A DNA stretch of 64,000 nt. Origin: Ursus arctos (Eukaryota > Chordata > Mammalia > Carnivora > Ursidae). Below, in pieces: positions 34,802 through 45,509 of the stretch. The notes below the pieces were generated by a model that saw only the letters and a program-made list of their open reading frames with translations, ran no database searches and was not told where the DNA came from. The number at the start of each line of letters is the position of its first letter. Position 1 is the first letter of the stretch. The translations under genes were made by a program, and so were the position numbers. The stretch lies in NCBI RefSeq assembly GCF_023065955.2, contig NW_026623019.1, positions 18,542,350 through 18,606,349 of the forward strand, given 5' to 3'.

Positions 34802-35594
34802 GAAAAGTTTGGGAAGGATTAGCTAAACTTTCGATAGAATTAACTAGTGAAGACATTTGGTTTTGGGCTTTTCTTAGAGGATTTTTGATCACTGATTCAG
34901 TTTTTCACTTGTGGATCTATTTGGATTTTCTATTTCTTCCTCTCTTTTATTGCTTGTGAGTTTTGAAATATTTGTTCATTTTGTTTAGGTTACCAAGTTT
35001 TTGGTCATATAATCATTTTTATTATTCCCTTACAATGTTTTAATTTCTGTAAAGACGATAGTATTGTCCCCACTTCAATTCCTGATATTAGCGGGTTTAG
35101 CCTCTCATTTTTTGTTGGTCAGTGTAACTAAAGATTTGTCAATTTTGTTGATTTTATCAAAGAACCAACTCTTGGTTTTGTTGACCCTCTCTGGTTTTTT
35201 TTATTCTCTAGTGTATTTATCTCTGCTATACTCTTAACTATTTCCTTCCTTCTTGCTTTGGCTTAAACTGATTCTGTTTCTGGTTTTTTTAAGGTGGAAG
35301 TTTAGGTTAAGGGCTTGAGATTTTTCTCCTTTTTTAATGTAGATATTTAAAGTCATAATTTTCGTCTGAGCACTACTTTAATACCATAAACTTTGATATA
35401 TTTTGTTATCATGTCATACCTCTCAAAATATCTTCTAATTGTCCTTGTGATTTCTTCTTTGTCCTGTTGAGTATTTAAGAGTGTTTTTTAATATACATAT
35501 ATTTGTGATTTCCCCAAATTCCCTTTTGTTATTGATTTCTGATTTCATTCCATTATGCTTGGAGAACATACTTTATATGATTCTAATATTTTTA

Positions 35595-35721
35595 GTTTTA
35601 TTGTTTTTTTTTTTAATTTTTTAATATTTTAAGTTTACTCTGCTCCCAACATGGGGCTTGAACTCACAATCCTGAGATCAAGAGTTGCATGCTTTACCCA
35701 TTGAGCCATCCAGGCACCCCC
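35595..35721 (-). mobile_element. Old, short CAN-SINE, antisense, in L1
   Basis: T-rich start, 'caacatggggcttgaactca', 'caatcctgagatcaagagtt', 'gcatgctttacccattgagc', 'catccaggcacccc'. The CT-rich middle is absent, as in short, older SINEC forms. A target duplication of about 17 bp with mismatches (tgattctaatattttta versus tgattctagtatttttt) lies at 35578-35594 and 35722-35738. Confidence 0.9.
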
Positions 35722-36770
35722 TGATTCTAGTATTTTTTAATTTATGAGATTTATGTTGTGGCCCAACACATGGACTATTCTGGAGAATGTTCCTTGCACC
35801 CTTGAGAAGAATGTCTATTTTGCTGTTGTTGAAAGGAAAATTTTAGGTCTTTTAGGTCGAGGTGACAATAGTGTTCACATTTTGTATTTCTTTGCTGATC
35901 TTCAACTAGTTGTTCTGTTCATTATTAAAAGTGGGCTATTGACATCTCTGACTATAATCATTGAACTGGCTGTATCTCCCTTCAATTCTGTCAGTTTTGC
36001 TTCATTTATATTGTGACACTGTTGTCATTTTCATTTGTGTTTTCAATTTTTATGTCTTCTTGATGGATTGACCCTCTTATATAATAATATTCTTTGTCGT
36101 TCAAGTGAATGTTTGTCTTAGAGTTTATTATGTCTGATATTCGTATAGCCATGTCAACTGTCTTTTTGTTACTACTTGTGTAGAATATCTTTTTCAATCC
36201 TTTTTCTGTCAAATCATTTGTCTCTTTGGATTAAAAATGAGTCTCTTATGGACAGGTTATTGTTTGATCACATGCTTTATTATTTTTTTTAATTCATTTT
36301 GGCACTCTACCTGTTAATTGGAGATTTTAATTCATTTATTGGTAATGTGATTACTGACAAGGAAGAACCTCTGCCATTTTACTGTTTGTTTTCTCTGTAT
36401 TATATATCTTTTTTGTTTTTCAATACTTTACTTACTTCTTTTCTTTTGGTTATATAGTTATTGTCTTGTATATCATTTTAATTCACTTTAGTTTCTTTTA
36501 CTATACACTTTTGAGCTATTTTTTTGGGGTTGCCCTGGGGATTACAGTTAACATGTTAATTTATAACTATCTAATTCAGATTAATAACAACTTTATTATA
36601 ATAGTATATATAAGCTTTGTTCCAATATAGCCTTTGCCCTCCTCTTACGTTATTGTCACAAATTACATTAACGTACTCATTAACGTAGATTTAATATTGT
36701 TCTATGCTATTGTTTTCTAAAAAATCACACTTAAAAAAGGAATTATAAAGGAAAATACATACATATTGAC

Positions 36771-36874
36771 TTTAATTTATTTATTTTTTTAAATAATTTT
36801 TATTTTGTTATATTAGTCACCATACAGTACATCCCCAGTTTTTGATGCAATGTTCCATGATTCATTATTTGCGT
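36771..36874 (-). mobile_element. Very short carnivore L1 3' tail, antisense
   Basis: 'atattagtcaccatacagta', 'catccccagtttttgatgca', 'atgttccatgattcattatt' matches the same L1 3' end as the copy at 32814-33520, preceded by a T-rich tail. About 100 bp, extreme 5' truncation. Flanks 'catattgact' and 'gcgtatgact' may be a degraded target duplication. It interrupts the host L1M. Confidence 0.85.
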
Positions 36875-37950
36875 ATGACTTCTGTAGCTACCTTTACTGG
36901 TATTCTTTATTTCTTTTTGAAGATTTGAGTTACCGTCTGTTGTCCTTTTACTTCTGCCTGAAGGATTTCCTCTAGTGTTTCTTGTAGGGCAGGTCTATTA
37001 GTAAAAAATTCTCAATTTTTGCTTATATGAAAATGTATTAATTTCTTTTTCATTTTTAAAGACATTTTCACTGGGTATAAAGCTTTTAGTTGACAGGTTT
37101 GTTTTTGTGTTGTTGTTGTTGTTTTTTAGCACTTTGAACATGCCGTCCGACTGGCTTTTGTCCTTAATGGTTTTGATGAAAAATCAGCTGTCAGTCTTAT
37201 TGATGCTCTCTTGCGTATAACAAGGTGCTTCTCTCTTGCTGCTTTCAGGTTCTTTCTTTATGTTTAGTTTTTGACAGTTTAATAATGATGCGCCTTGGTA
37301 TGGATCTCATTAAGTTTATCCTACTTGGAGTTTGTGGAGCTTCTTGGATGTACAGATTAAAGTTTTTCATCAAATTTGAGAACGTTTGGCCATTATGTCT
37401 TCAAATGGATTCTTTCTCTTTTCCGCCCTTCCCCTCACTCTCCCTCCATTCCTGTCTCTCTCCATTTTTCTTCATTTTTTGGTCTCTTTGTTCCTCTGAC
37501 TGGATAGTCTCAGTAGATCTATGTCCAAGTTCACTGATTCTTTCTTTTCTCTTCTCAGATCTACCACTGAGCAGCTTCAGTGAATTTTCCACTTCAGTTA
37601 TTGTAGGTATCAACTACAAAATTTCCATTTTACTACTTTTAAAATTTCTGTCCTTTTATTGATAGTATTTTCTTGGTTTTTCTTTTGTTCTCTTCATCAT
37701 ACTTACTACAGTTTCTTTAAGATATTTTTCTAATAGCCAACATCTGGGCTTTCTCAGAGACAGTTTCTATTAATTATTTTTGTTCCTACGTATGGGGCAT
37801 AATTTCCAGTTTGTTTCAGGGCACATCCTCTTTTTAATATTGTCTTAAACAATGGCACCCGTGTAGAGCTTGCATCCCAGTTGTCTGTGTCTAGTAGGTA
37901 TTCACCTTGTTAAATACCACTGGGATGAGGGAAGATTTTTCTCTTATTCT

Positions 37951-38649
37951 TGTATCTGGCTCTGTAACCCTCCAAAGTGGTAAAATGCAAAGAAATATAC
38001 ATATTTCTGCATTTGCAGTGCCTAACACTTGAAGACAAAATAACTGCTAATGTAATTTCTTAGCTCGCAGTATTTCCCCAACCATTCACTCATATTCTGT
38101 ATTATGTCGTATAATTTCAGTCCTGGAATGGATGTAGAAAGATTAATGGTGGGTGGCAGAATCCTCTCTCTGCTTCTAAAAGTGAAGGAATATCTACCTG
38201 GTTTTGTTTTTTGGCACGGAGCAGACATTGAGGAGAGGTGAAACAACTTCCTACCCTATTTATTTTCTGTTTCATAAAACATTGCATGCAAAGCTTCAAG
38301 TGTATTTTTCTTAATCCAGCACCTAGAGCTGAGTAGCAATTGGAAATTCTAGACTTAAGTAATAAGTTTTCTATCAGTCTTTATTTTTGGAAGGTGTGAA
38401 TTTTCATCTTCTTCTGTTGCTTCATAGGTATTTTAGTGATAAATTGGAAAGGCTGCAGCAGAAGTTCCCAGCCAGATGCACTTTAAGCTGGAAGAAGAGA
38501 GTGTGTTCTTTGTGTTCACACGTGTCCTGCAGCCAAAGTGTGCTATCATATTCCTTTAGAGTTTTTAATTTTTTTTCCCCCAGCAGGACCAGCCCTGACT
38601 GGAAATATTTAAAGTTGGTGGACTGTAAAGTGATCAGATCCACTTGACA
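37951..38649. other. No gene or repeat recognised
   Basis: Unassigned. Overlapping frames of 60-86 codons on both strands (38022-38299, 38387-38647) have no recognisable domains. Confidence 0.45.
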
Positions 38650-39080
38650 CTATGTAAAACACAAAGCCTTTGGGTTTCATTATTTGCACCGGATTTAATG
38701 AGCCGTATGAGAAGAATAAAATTAACACCTCATCATTGTGGGATGTTTAACACAAAGGCAATTAGCAGCACAGGGAGATGTCCAACCTAATCTGAGGTCC
38801 TAGCAACCCTTAAGGGTTAGTTTTGTTGTTCGATGTGCTTCCCAGGAGTTGTGGACTGAAATTTCTGCATGGTTAGGTCTAGAGCATGAACAATCAGAGG
38901 GATGAATGCTCTGGATATGTTCTGTCATGTTGACTACATCAAAGGCACTTTCCTCTTAGGTTCCAGTTCCCTTTATAAGCTTGAAAAAGAACGGGAGTTG
39001 TAATTAATGAGTCACCAAGTGAAAAATCCTTCATCAGCACAGCACGTCTATGGGACAAATGTGGGGAACGAGTAAGAAAA
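38650..39080. promoter_or_regulatory. Candidate conserved non-coding element (tentative)
   Basis: A repeat-free stretch with balanced composition and several transcription-factor-like words: a homeodomain-type TAATTAAT at 39001-39008 overlapping an AP-1-like TGAGTCA at 39008-39014, CAATTAG at about 38759, and 'tttaacacaaaggcaatta'. No open frame. Regulatory function is an inference from composition and motif content; conservation was not tested. Confidence 0.25.
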
Positions 39081-39189
39081 GTCACAAGGACTGATGACAA
39101 GGACCATTCATTTCACTTCCCTCAGAAAGGACATTTAGTTTTCCTAAAACCAAGTTCAAAAGAGGAAACCGTCACTCTTTAAACACAAA

Positions 39190-39212
39190 CATGCATGCAT
39201 GCACACACACAG
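39190..39212. repeat. (CATG)/(CA) simple repeat
   Basis: Short 'catgcatgcatgcacacaca' tract. Confidence 0.9.
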
Positions 39213-39580
39213 GTCACCTTTGGTTTCATCCGTCTCTGCTCTGAATTCATGTTATCTTATACGAAGCTTGCAGTCTAGTGGTTAGTTTGATTAAACCTCC
39301 ATCTAGAGGGCATCTGAGACTACAGTATGGGCAACCTAATTCTAAGATTTAATGTATATTAGCAGAAACCACAAAAACATCTGTGACAGTAGTTCAAACA
39401 GAAGTAGAGAAATAGATTGAACTGAGATGATGCTATTCTATTAAGCCTGTGATGTTGTTTTACATCATAAAACACATGCCTGTGCTCGGCTTGATAGCCT
39501 TCAGTCATGCGGCACATCCTATCTGGCCTCTCCCTGCACTTCTGTACCAAAATTCTGTTTCCTCCTCACCTTTTTCCTCT

Positions 39581-39805
39581 AGATCAGTTTTGTCCAATAT
39601 AACCTGCTGCAATTACAGAAATGTTCTGTATCTGCACTGTAGAATAAGGAAGCCAATAGCCACACGTGCCTGTTGAGCACTTGAGATGTGGTTAGTGCAA
39701 CTGAAGAATAGAATTTCCGACTTTATTTTAACTAATTTAAGTTAAAATGTAAATAGCCTCCCATGGCTAGTGGCTACTGTACTGGACAACATAGCTCTAG
39801 ATTCT
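39581..39805. mobile_element. hAT-type DNA transposon fragment (MER58-like)
   Basis: 'gttttgtccaatataacctg', 'gaaatgttctgtatctgcac', 'agccaatagccacacgtgcc', 'tgttgagcacttgagatgtg', 'cccatggctagtggctactg', 'tactggacaacatagctcta'. This is the palindrome-rich family with repeated 'tagccacatgtggct' words and near-inverted termini. The family name (MER58-like) is uncertain. A second copy lies at 47345-47560. Confidence 0.65.
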
Positions 39806-39966
39806 TAGTGTTTAAAGCTTGATCCCTACAGCAGTAGCATCACCTGGGAACGTTAAGGTATTCAGAATCTTGGACTCCACCCTAGATAGGCTGAATCCGA
39901 ATTCGACATTTAACAAGACTCTGGATGATGTTCATGTTCTGTAAAGTTGGAGAAGCACTGCTCTAG
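39806..39966 (-). mobile_element. MER5A-like hAT-Charlie element, antisense
   Basis: 'agcagtagcatcacctggga', 'acgttaaggtattcagaatc', 'ggactccaccctagataggc', 'ttaacaagactctggatgat' and end 'agttggagaagcactg' are the reverse complement of MER5A, ending in its terminal inverted repeat. It abuts the preceding hAT fragment. Confidence 0.75.
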
Positions 39967-40349
39967 ATAATTTTGTGCTTCAAAATTCACATCCAGAATC
40001 ATCCCTTTAGGTAGCCAGGACCAACTTATCGGCAGTGGACACAGTGTTATAGGACCCACAATACTTTTAAGGACCATGAAAATGTTTTAATTTCTTTTAA
40101 AATCATAAGAAAACTGTGAACTTCTAGGTCAAAGGAAATATCTTAATATATTCATATTTATACACACACAGTCATAAGTTATCATTTTGTGTATACATGG
40201 AGGAAGGGACCAATGAAGACAAAAGTGCCTAGGACACATGGAAGTCATAATATGGCCCTGTTGGTAACATCTTTGCCCCCAAGCCTGACTCAGCATCATC
40301 TCTTCCTCTTTCCTCCTTCTTGTGGCTTGCTGATCATTCCCCTCACCCA

Positions 40350-40500
40350 GTGCTATGATTATGTGCTCATATGCCCACTTCCTCATTATCCTCTAAGCCC
40401 CTTAAAAGCAAGGACATTGTCTTGCCCGGATCTATAGCACCAAGCCTGTGTCATGTCACACGTCTGGTTCTCAATAAATGTACAAAAGAAGGAAGAAAAG
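40350..40500 (+). mobile_element. L2 LINE 3' end
   Basis: 'ccccttaaaagcaaggacat', 'tgtcttgcccggatctatag', 'caccaagcctgtgtcatgtc', 'tggttctcaataaatgtaca' is the characteristic L2 end (gagggcagggac.., cagcgcc.., CTCAATAAAT). Confidence 0.8.
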
Positions 40501-40699
40501 AAGGCAGGGGTAGATTCTGATAGACTTAGTAGTTTACCGGAGGAAGTAAAGACTGACAGCCATATCCCTTAAGCTGATTTTGATGAGATGAAAAACAGAA
40601 TGTAACCCTCAAAGTCATTAAAAATCAGCCTCTCATTAGGAGGTATGCAGAAGTAAATCTGTATTTCTTGGCAGAAAACCCGACTAATGTGCTGTGGTG

Positions 40700-40845
40700 A
40701 AGAGAAAGAGTAGTTCCCTTGGGGTTGGGACACCTGAGTTTTCTTTGTCGTTTCACTAATTGCTTTTATGTTTGGGCAGGTCATTTTACTTTTGATTTCG
40801 CAATTTTCCATCGGTAAAATAAAATAATGAAAAGCTAACTCTTAT
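40700..40845 (+). mobile_element. MIR SINE fragment
   Basis: 'tttcactaattgcttttatg', 'tttgggcaggtcattttact', 'ttccatcggtaaaataaaat', then 'ggattgttactgtgtcagtg' match the MIR core in order. Diverged. Confidence 0.65.
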
Positions 40846-40874
40846 TGGATTGTTACTGTGTCAGTGACTTTTCT

Positions 40875-41070
40875 GACAACTTTTAAGGATTAATTCGCTT
40901 ACTTCTCATGAAACTTTATTGTTACCCATTTTATAGATGAGGAAACTAAGGCACAAAGAGCTTACCTGTTTTGCCTGAGATTAAAATGTTAGGAACTAGT
41001 GGAGTCAGTTCTGAAATGGGCTGTCTGACCCTAGAGTCTGAGTTGAACCATTACTCTATGTTGTTAGAGA
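40875..41070 (-). mobile_element. MIR SINE, antisense
   Basis: 'acccattttatagatgagga', 'aactaaggcacaaagagctt', 'acctgttttgcctgagatta', 'tgtctgaccctagagtctga' is the reverse complement of MIR (cattttacagatgaggaaac.., cagagaggttaag..). It forms an inverted MIR pair with the fragment just upstream. Confidence 0.85.
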
Positions 41071-41089
41071 TAAATGACTGCATTTTATA

Positions 41090-41690
41090 TAGCCTTATGG
41101 GAAGAGTTGTGTCCTCCACAAATTCATGTATTGAACTCCTAACCAATGAATTATTATCTCGGAATCTGAGAGTATTGGAGAGAGGATCTTTAAAGACACA
41201 ATTAATTTACAAACCAAGAAACAGACTGTTAACTACAGAGAACAAACTGATAGTTACCAGAGGAGAGGTGAGTGGGAGATGGGTGAAATAGGTGAAATAA
41301 GGAGGGCACTTGTGATGAGCACTGGGTGGTATATTGAAGCGTTGAATCACTACATTGTACACCTGAAACTCACATAACACTGTATGTCAACTGTACTTGA
41401 ATTTTTAAAAAGATAATTAATTTAAAATCAGATCATTAGGCCCTAATCTAATATACCTGATATCCTTGTAGCAAGAGGAAGTTAGGACACAGATGCATAT
41501 AGAAGGAATGCCGTGTGAAGATACAGGATGAGGATGGCCACCTGTAAGCCAGGAAAAAAAAAGTTCTTCGAACACCTTGATCTCAGACTTCTAGCCTCCA
41601 GAATTATGAAAATAAATTTCCATTGATTAAGTCACCCAGTTTGTGGTACTCTGTTATGGCAACCTTAAGAAGCTAATGGATATACCATGA
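41090..41690 (+). mobile_element. MLT1 LTR interrupted by an L1 tail
   Basis: Left part: 'gaagagttgtgtcctccaca', 'aattcatgtattgaactcct', 'ggagagaggatctttaaaga'. Right part after the insert: 'tcagatcattaggccctaat', 'ctgatatccttgtagcaaga', 'aacaccttgatctcagactt', 'ctagcctccagaattatgaa', 'aagtcacccagtttgtggta', 'aagctaatgga'. Together these give the full block order of an MLT1 solo LTR of the ERVL-MaLR class. Confidence 0.85.
41209..41411 (+). mobile_element. L1 3' tail inserted in MLT1
   Basis: 'aaccaagaaacagactgtta', 'actacagagaacaaactgat', 'acttgtgatgagcactgggt', 'acattgtacacctgaaactc', 'acataacactgtatgtcaac', then A-rich tail. The 9-bp 'attaattta' at 41201-41209 and 41416-41424 fits a short target duplication, ends fuzzy. 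The same 3' UTR type ends the L1 at 48.5-49.6 kb. Confidence 0.9.
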
Positions 41691-42552
41691 GACCACTTAT
41701 ATAATAATAAGGTACTACTAAAAAAAAATAATAAGGGTACTACTAAAACGTGCAAATGTAAGTTCTCATTTATTTATCCAATGAACAACACCTTTTATTA
41801 TGTAAAAGCAGTATGTTGGTTGCAGCAAAGGATAAAAAAGAATCAGTTAGCTGTGGCTCTATGACTGTATCACTAACTAATATTTTATCAGTTTGTCTCA
41901 GTCTCCTCCACCAGAATGTCAGCTCCATGGAGGCAGAGTGCATTGAATAAACATCCGGATTGGATGAATGACTGAGCAAAGCTATTGAACAGGGTCCATT
42001 GTTGGGTTGTAGAATGACCGTCTAAATAGGCCATCGTCGTCATTGTTCCTATTTCATTATATTCTCTTTGTTCTTTTTAAACCTGCTTTCCTTGTCAGAT
42101 ACCAGTAAAGCCGTCCCTCTCTGTTCCTAGCTTGTGGGCTTACATTCTCACCTTGCTCCCCTTCCTCCCAGCCCTGTCACATTTTTTAAGTCTTTCCTGT
42201 CCTCCTCCAGCCTCACAGGTCTCCCCCCGTGTCCTCCCTTGGTGTAGCATTGCAAACTCTTTGACTGTTGCTGGTAGACACCTTGTGGGTGGTGGAGGTG
42301 GAAAAACGGTGGTTGGTGGAAGAAATGAGAGGGGAGAAAATTGTGCTGGAAGCTTCCAGGTTTCCTTTGGTTAGCCAGGGTGAAGGAGGACATGTGAGCA
42401 TCGTGAACTCCCATGCATATACTTTTTATTCCATCAAAGAAGAATCCTGTTTTCCAGATGCCTATAATCCAGTAGCAAGCAAAAGACATGTGCATAAAAA
42501 AATGACAATACTAAAAAAGATGTAATTTCATATTAGCGGGCTTAGCTCTATG
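41691..42552. other. No gene recognised; small L2 piece at 41905-41980
   Basis: 'tcagctccatggaggcagag' and 'tgcattgaataaacatccgg' near 41918-41960 fit a plus-strand L2 end. The rest is unassigned. Multiple overlapping frames on both strands at 42130-42525 (up to 115 codons) have no recognisable domain and exclude one another. Confidence 0.45.
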
Positions 42553-42985
42553 CTTTACTTGCCTATTGCTGCATAACAAATTACTCCAAAATCTAATAGC
42601 TTGAAAGGACAAATATTTATTATCTCACAATTTTTGTGAGTCAGGGATCTAATGCAGCTTACGTTTTTATTGGCAGGATTCAGTTCCTCACAGGTTATTG
42701 GACTGAGTTCCTTGGCTCGTGGGTGTCTCCATGAGCAGCTCACAACATGGCAGCTGGCTCCCCTCAGAAGCCAGAGCCAAGGGAAGTGAGCAAGATGAAA
42801 GCCAGATTCTTTTTTAAATCTAATCTCAGAAGTGACACCCTCACTTTTGCCTTATTTTATTTGTTGGAAGCAAGCCACAATGTACAACCTTCAATCGAGG
42901 GTAAGGCATTACACAAGGACGTGAATACTAGGAAGTGGGGATCATGGGAGCCATCTTGGAGACTATGTACCACATTCTGTTGCCA
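42553..42985 (-). mobile_element. MaLR-like LTR, antisense
   Basis: 'ttgcctattgctgcataaca', 'aatttttgtgagtcagggat', 'ttggcaggattcagttcctc', 'gagcagctcacaacatggca', 'taatctcagaagtgacaccc', 'attacacaaggacgtgaata', 'gggagccatcttggagacta'. This is a nearly complete antisense copy of a common mammalian solo LTR. Frames at 42747-43004 and 42857-43192 overlap it and are not genes. Confidence 0.75.
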
Positions 42986-43200
42986 CTTAAGAAATGCATT
43001 ATGAATGATTATAACGTGAGAGGCACAGATAAGGGGCTGGACAAATTTAGAGAAAGAAAGGGATGTAGGAAAGATTCTGTGGGGGAGAAGACTCTTTAGT
43101 TGGACTTTAATGGGGGGTAGGATTAGGTCACATAGAAGTGAATGAAACATGTTTATAGGCAAAGAAATAGCACCAGTGAGAACCTGGAGCAAAGAAAACC
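42986..43200 (-). mobile_element. L2-derived fragment, antisense (weak)
   Basis: 'acagataaggggctggacaa' and 'ggactttaatggggggtagg' resemble the antisense L2 stretch also seen at 61.2-61.7 kb. Diverged; low confidence. Confidence 0.35.
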
Positions 43201-43307
43201 AGAGACAGGAAAAATATGAGATCTGATATCATTAAAGGTGTCACTATATATACACCATAAAGATTTTTATTGTATATTAACATAATGAAGTTCTGTTTTT
43301 AGTGAGT

Positions 43308-43480
43308 GATGGCCTGTCCTAGGCTGCTATAACTAAGTACCATAGACTGGATGGCTTAAAATAACATTTCTCACATTTCTGGAGGTAGACCTAGTTAGCT
43401 CCCAAAACCATCTTCTTAGGGTTAAGACTTCATCTTGTGGATTTCTGGGGGACACAAACATTCAGTCCATGACATGGCCT
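43308..43480 (-). mobile_element. MST/MLT1 LTR with internal deletion, antisense
   Basis: The left block 'cctaggctgctataactaag', 'ccatagactggatggcttaa' and the right block 'ttctgggggacacaaacatt', 'cagtccatgacatgg' are the two ends of an antisense MaLR LTR, with most of the middle missing. Confidence 0.75.
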
Positions 43481-45509
43481 TGTTCAGAATTTCTGCAAAA
43501 AACCTTCAAATTCATGAAGAGTAACACTATGGTTCTTTAGATGTTTCTCCTAATCTAAGGATTCAAAAATGCAGATGGTCATTATGATCATTTAATTGGC
43601 TTCCCCTGATTTTGGAGACCATCCCTGCTCATCCTTCCTCTCCGTCCCCGCCACTTCAGTTAATGTACCTGCCACGTAGTGGTTCTGTAGCATCACCATC
43701 AAACTTTTCAGACCTGTCCCACAGCATTCACAACCTAAATTGCTGTAGAAGTTAAAAAATTAAATGGAAGTGATTTGAAGCTATACAGTAAATAATAGAA
43801 TTAAGTAGCAAGGGCAGATTTCATTTTTCTTTCCAGCCAGAGGAAAGTTCCTCCCAAGAGATTGCTTGAGTCTGAAAATACCAAGCATTAGGCTTATACT
43901 AAAAGGGCCAATAGTACCTTCCAAGTCAGAAAGGAACAGAATCTCTCAAGAGTGGTTTTCACATTTCCTTGCCTGCTTTCTGCTGTCAATGACAGTATGG
44001 GTAGATAAGAGAACAGACAGATTTATCTATGTGGGAACAAATGTCTGTCATAAAGAAATCTGAAGTATATGCACTTGGTTAAAAATAAAGTAACCAACAC
44101 TGATTTCTTGAAAAAAAAAAAATTCAACATCATATGTATTAGGTAAATTCCTGAATTAAATATCAGTGTTTCAAAGTCTGCAGTTATATTTTAAGTAGCT
44201 TGTCTTTGGGTGATAGAAAGAAAGAATAATTGTGAATAACAATTAAGAATTATTTTATCTTTTCCATTTGTCACATTTTTTAAAAGAATCATTCATTGTT
44301 ATTTAAAATTCTGGGCAAATTTCAAAGTGATACTTCAAGTCGTCTATTAATACAATATGGAAAGGTCTGAAATTTTAACTTTAAAAAATGTTTTGACATC
44401 TTTATTCATTTTACTGTTCAATCTATTACTTTAATACCTTCAGAAAAATGGGGGAAAATCTAAGGATTTTAAATGACTGAAAAGGGAAGGCGTACAAATG
44501 ATCTGTTGCCAGGAGTTGTAAAAATACATCTCCTTAAAGGTACAATGTTAAGACTGCGTGTGTTGGTGGCTGCAGGGGCAGGTGTGGGTAGATGAGGAGT
44601 GGCGATGAGGGGAGTGTACAAAAATGCAATAGAGGGAGGGACTTGTTCTGCAGTGTTCTGTTATCTTGAATTGTGGCTTGTCTTCTTTTCTTCCCTCCAT
44701 CCTATCTTCCCTCCTCCCTTTTCTTCCCTCTTTAAATGGAGAATGAAACCATTTCTTGTAATTTGGAGAATGGGTTAGAGGTGAGTCAGTGGGGAATTGG
44801 AAAGACCTGATAGACTACAGGCATGTAGATGATTTAGAGATTCCGGAAATGTATCTGTGGTCTGCTTTTAGTCCTTTTTGGAAAGGCATTGTTTATCATC
44901 GTTTATCACATTGGGAGGTCCTGTGCAAATAAATTGTTGGTTATATTTATATGGACAAAATAATGGACAGGAGCAGAGTTGGCCCATGCATTTCCTCCAT
45001 TTTGACAAGTGATGGTGGTCCTTGGGCAGAAAGAAATTCAGAGGTAGTTTTCTGTTTGCCTGTCCTAGAGAAACCCATTTGGCCTGCTCTCCTCTTTTCT
45101 CAGACTCTCTGAGCTACATTACTTCTCTTGGTGAATAGTTGACCATCAAGAATAAACCATAACAAGAATCAAAAAATCAGGTTGGTTGAATGAAGCTTTG
45201 TTTAAAAAAAAAAAAAAAGGGTGTCCTGCTTGTGTTCAACCAATTAATCAGTCATCTCCACCACTGCATAGTCTGTTGGAGTTGATTACCCCACCTCCTT
45301 ATTCTCAGGGAATGCAGAAATTGTGAAGGGACCACCCCTAACTTCCTTCCCTGCCATAGCCCCTGCAGATTACTCTCTCTACACCCGTTCTTGTCTTCTT
45401 GGATCCTATGTCAGAGCGTAAGGTTGATCTGTGATTTGAATTCTGTGTCTTCCTAGGGTGTGCCCCTTGTCCATCAGTTTTGCTCTTCACCCCCCCCCCC
45501 CAGCCCCAT
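43481..45509. other. No gene or repeat recognised
   Basis: Two kilobases of unassigned AT-rich DNA. Simple tracts: A-run at 44110-44121, A-run at 45203-45218, 12-base C-run at 45490-45501. The 65-codon frame at 43866-44063 has no recognisable domain. Confidence 0.45.

Larger units (their letters stand above)
31740..37950 (-). mobile_element. Long old L1M element on the minus strand, host of nested insertions
   Basis: Read antisense, the element runs from its 3' UTR at the left ('attgaggtaaaattcacata', 'gtgcaaccatcaccattatc', 'tggcaatcactaatctactt'). It continues through ORF2 ('ctgggtcatatgataactct', 'gatttgcaaatattttctcc', 'ttgatccattttgagttagt', 'gaatctgtagctaaatttag', 'catttctgggataaatctca'). 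It ends in 5' sequence ('ggatttcctctagtgtttct', 'atgccgtccgactggctttt', 'gttttgatgaaaaatcagct'). It is 6.2 kb with inserts removed in no step. ORF2 is shattered by stops. A short gap between 3' UTR and ORF2 (near 31990) indicates a deletion. Inserts: L1 32814-33520, SINE 35595-35721, L1 tail 36771-36874, and an internal (GT)n. Confidence 0.85.

Noticed and set aside
34759..34959. Frame starting with repeated Cys-Val
   Set aside because: It is the translation of the (GT)n microsatellite plus antisense L1.
37225..37662. 145-codon hydrophobic frame as a membrane protein
   Set aside because: It is antisense L1 5'-region sequence. The pyrimidine-rich strand yields Leu/Phe/Ser-rich translations that mimic membrane segments.
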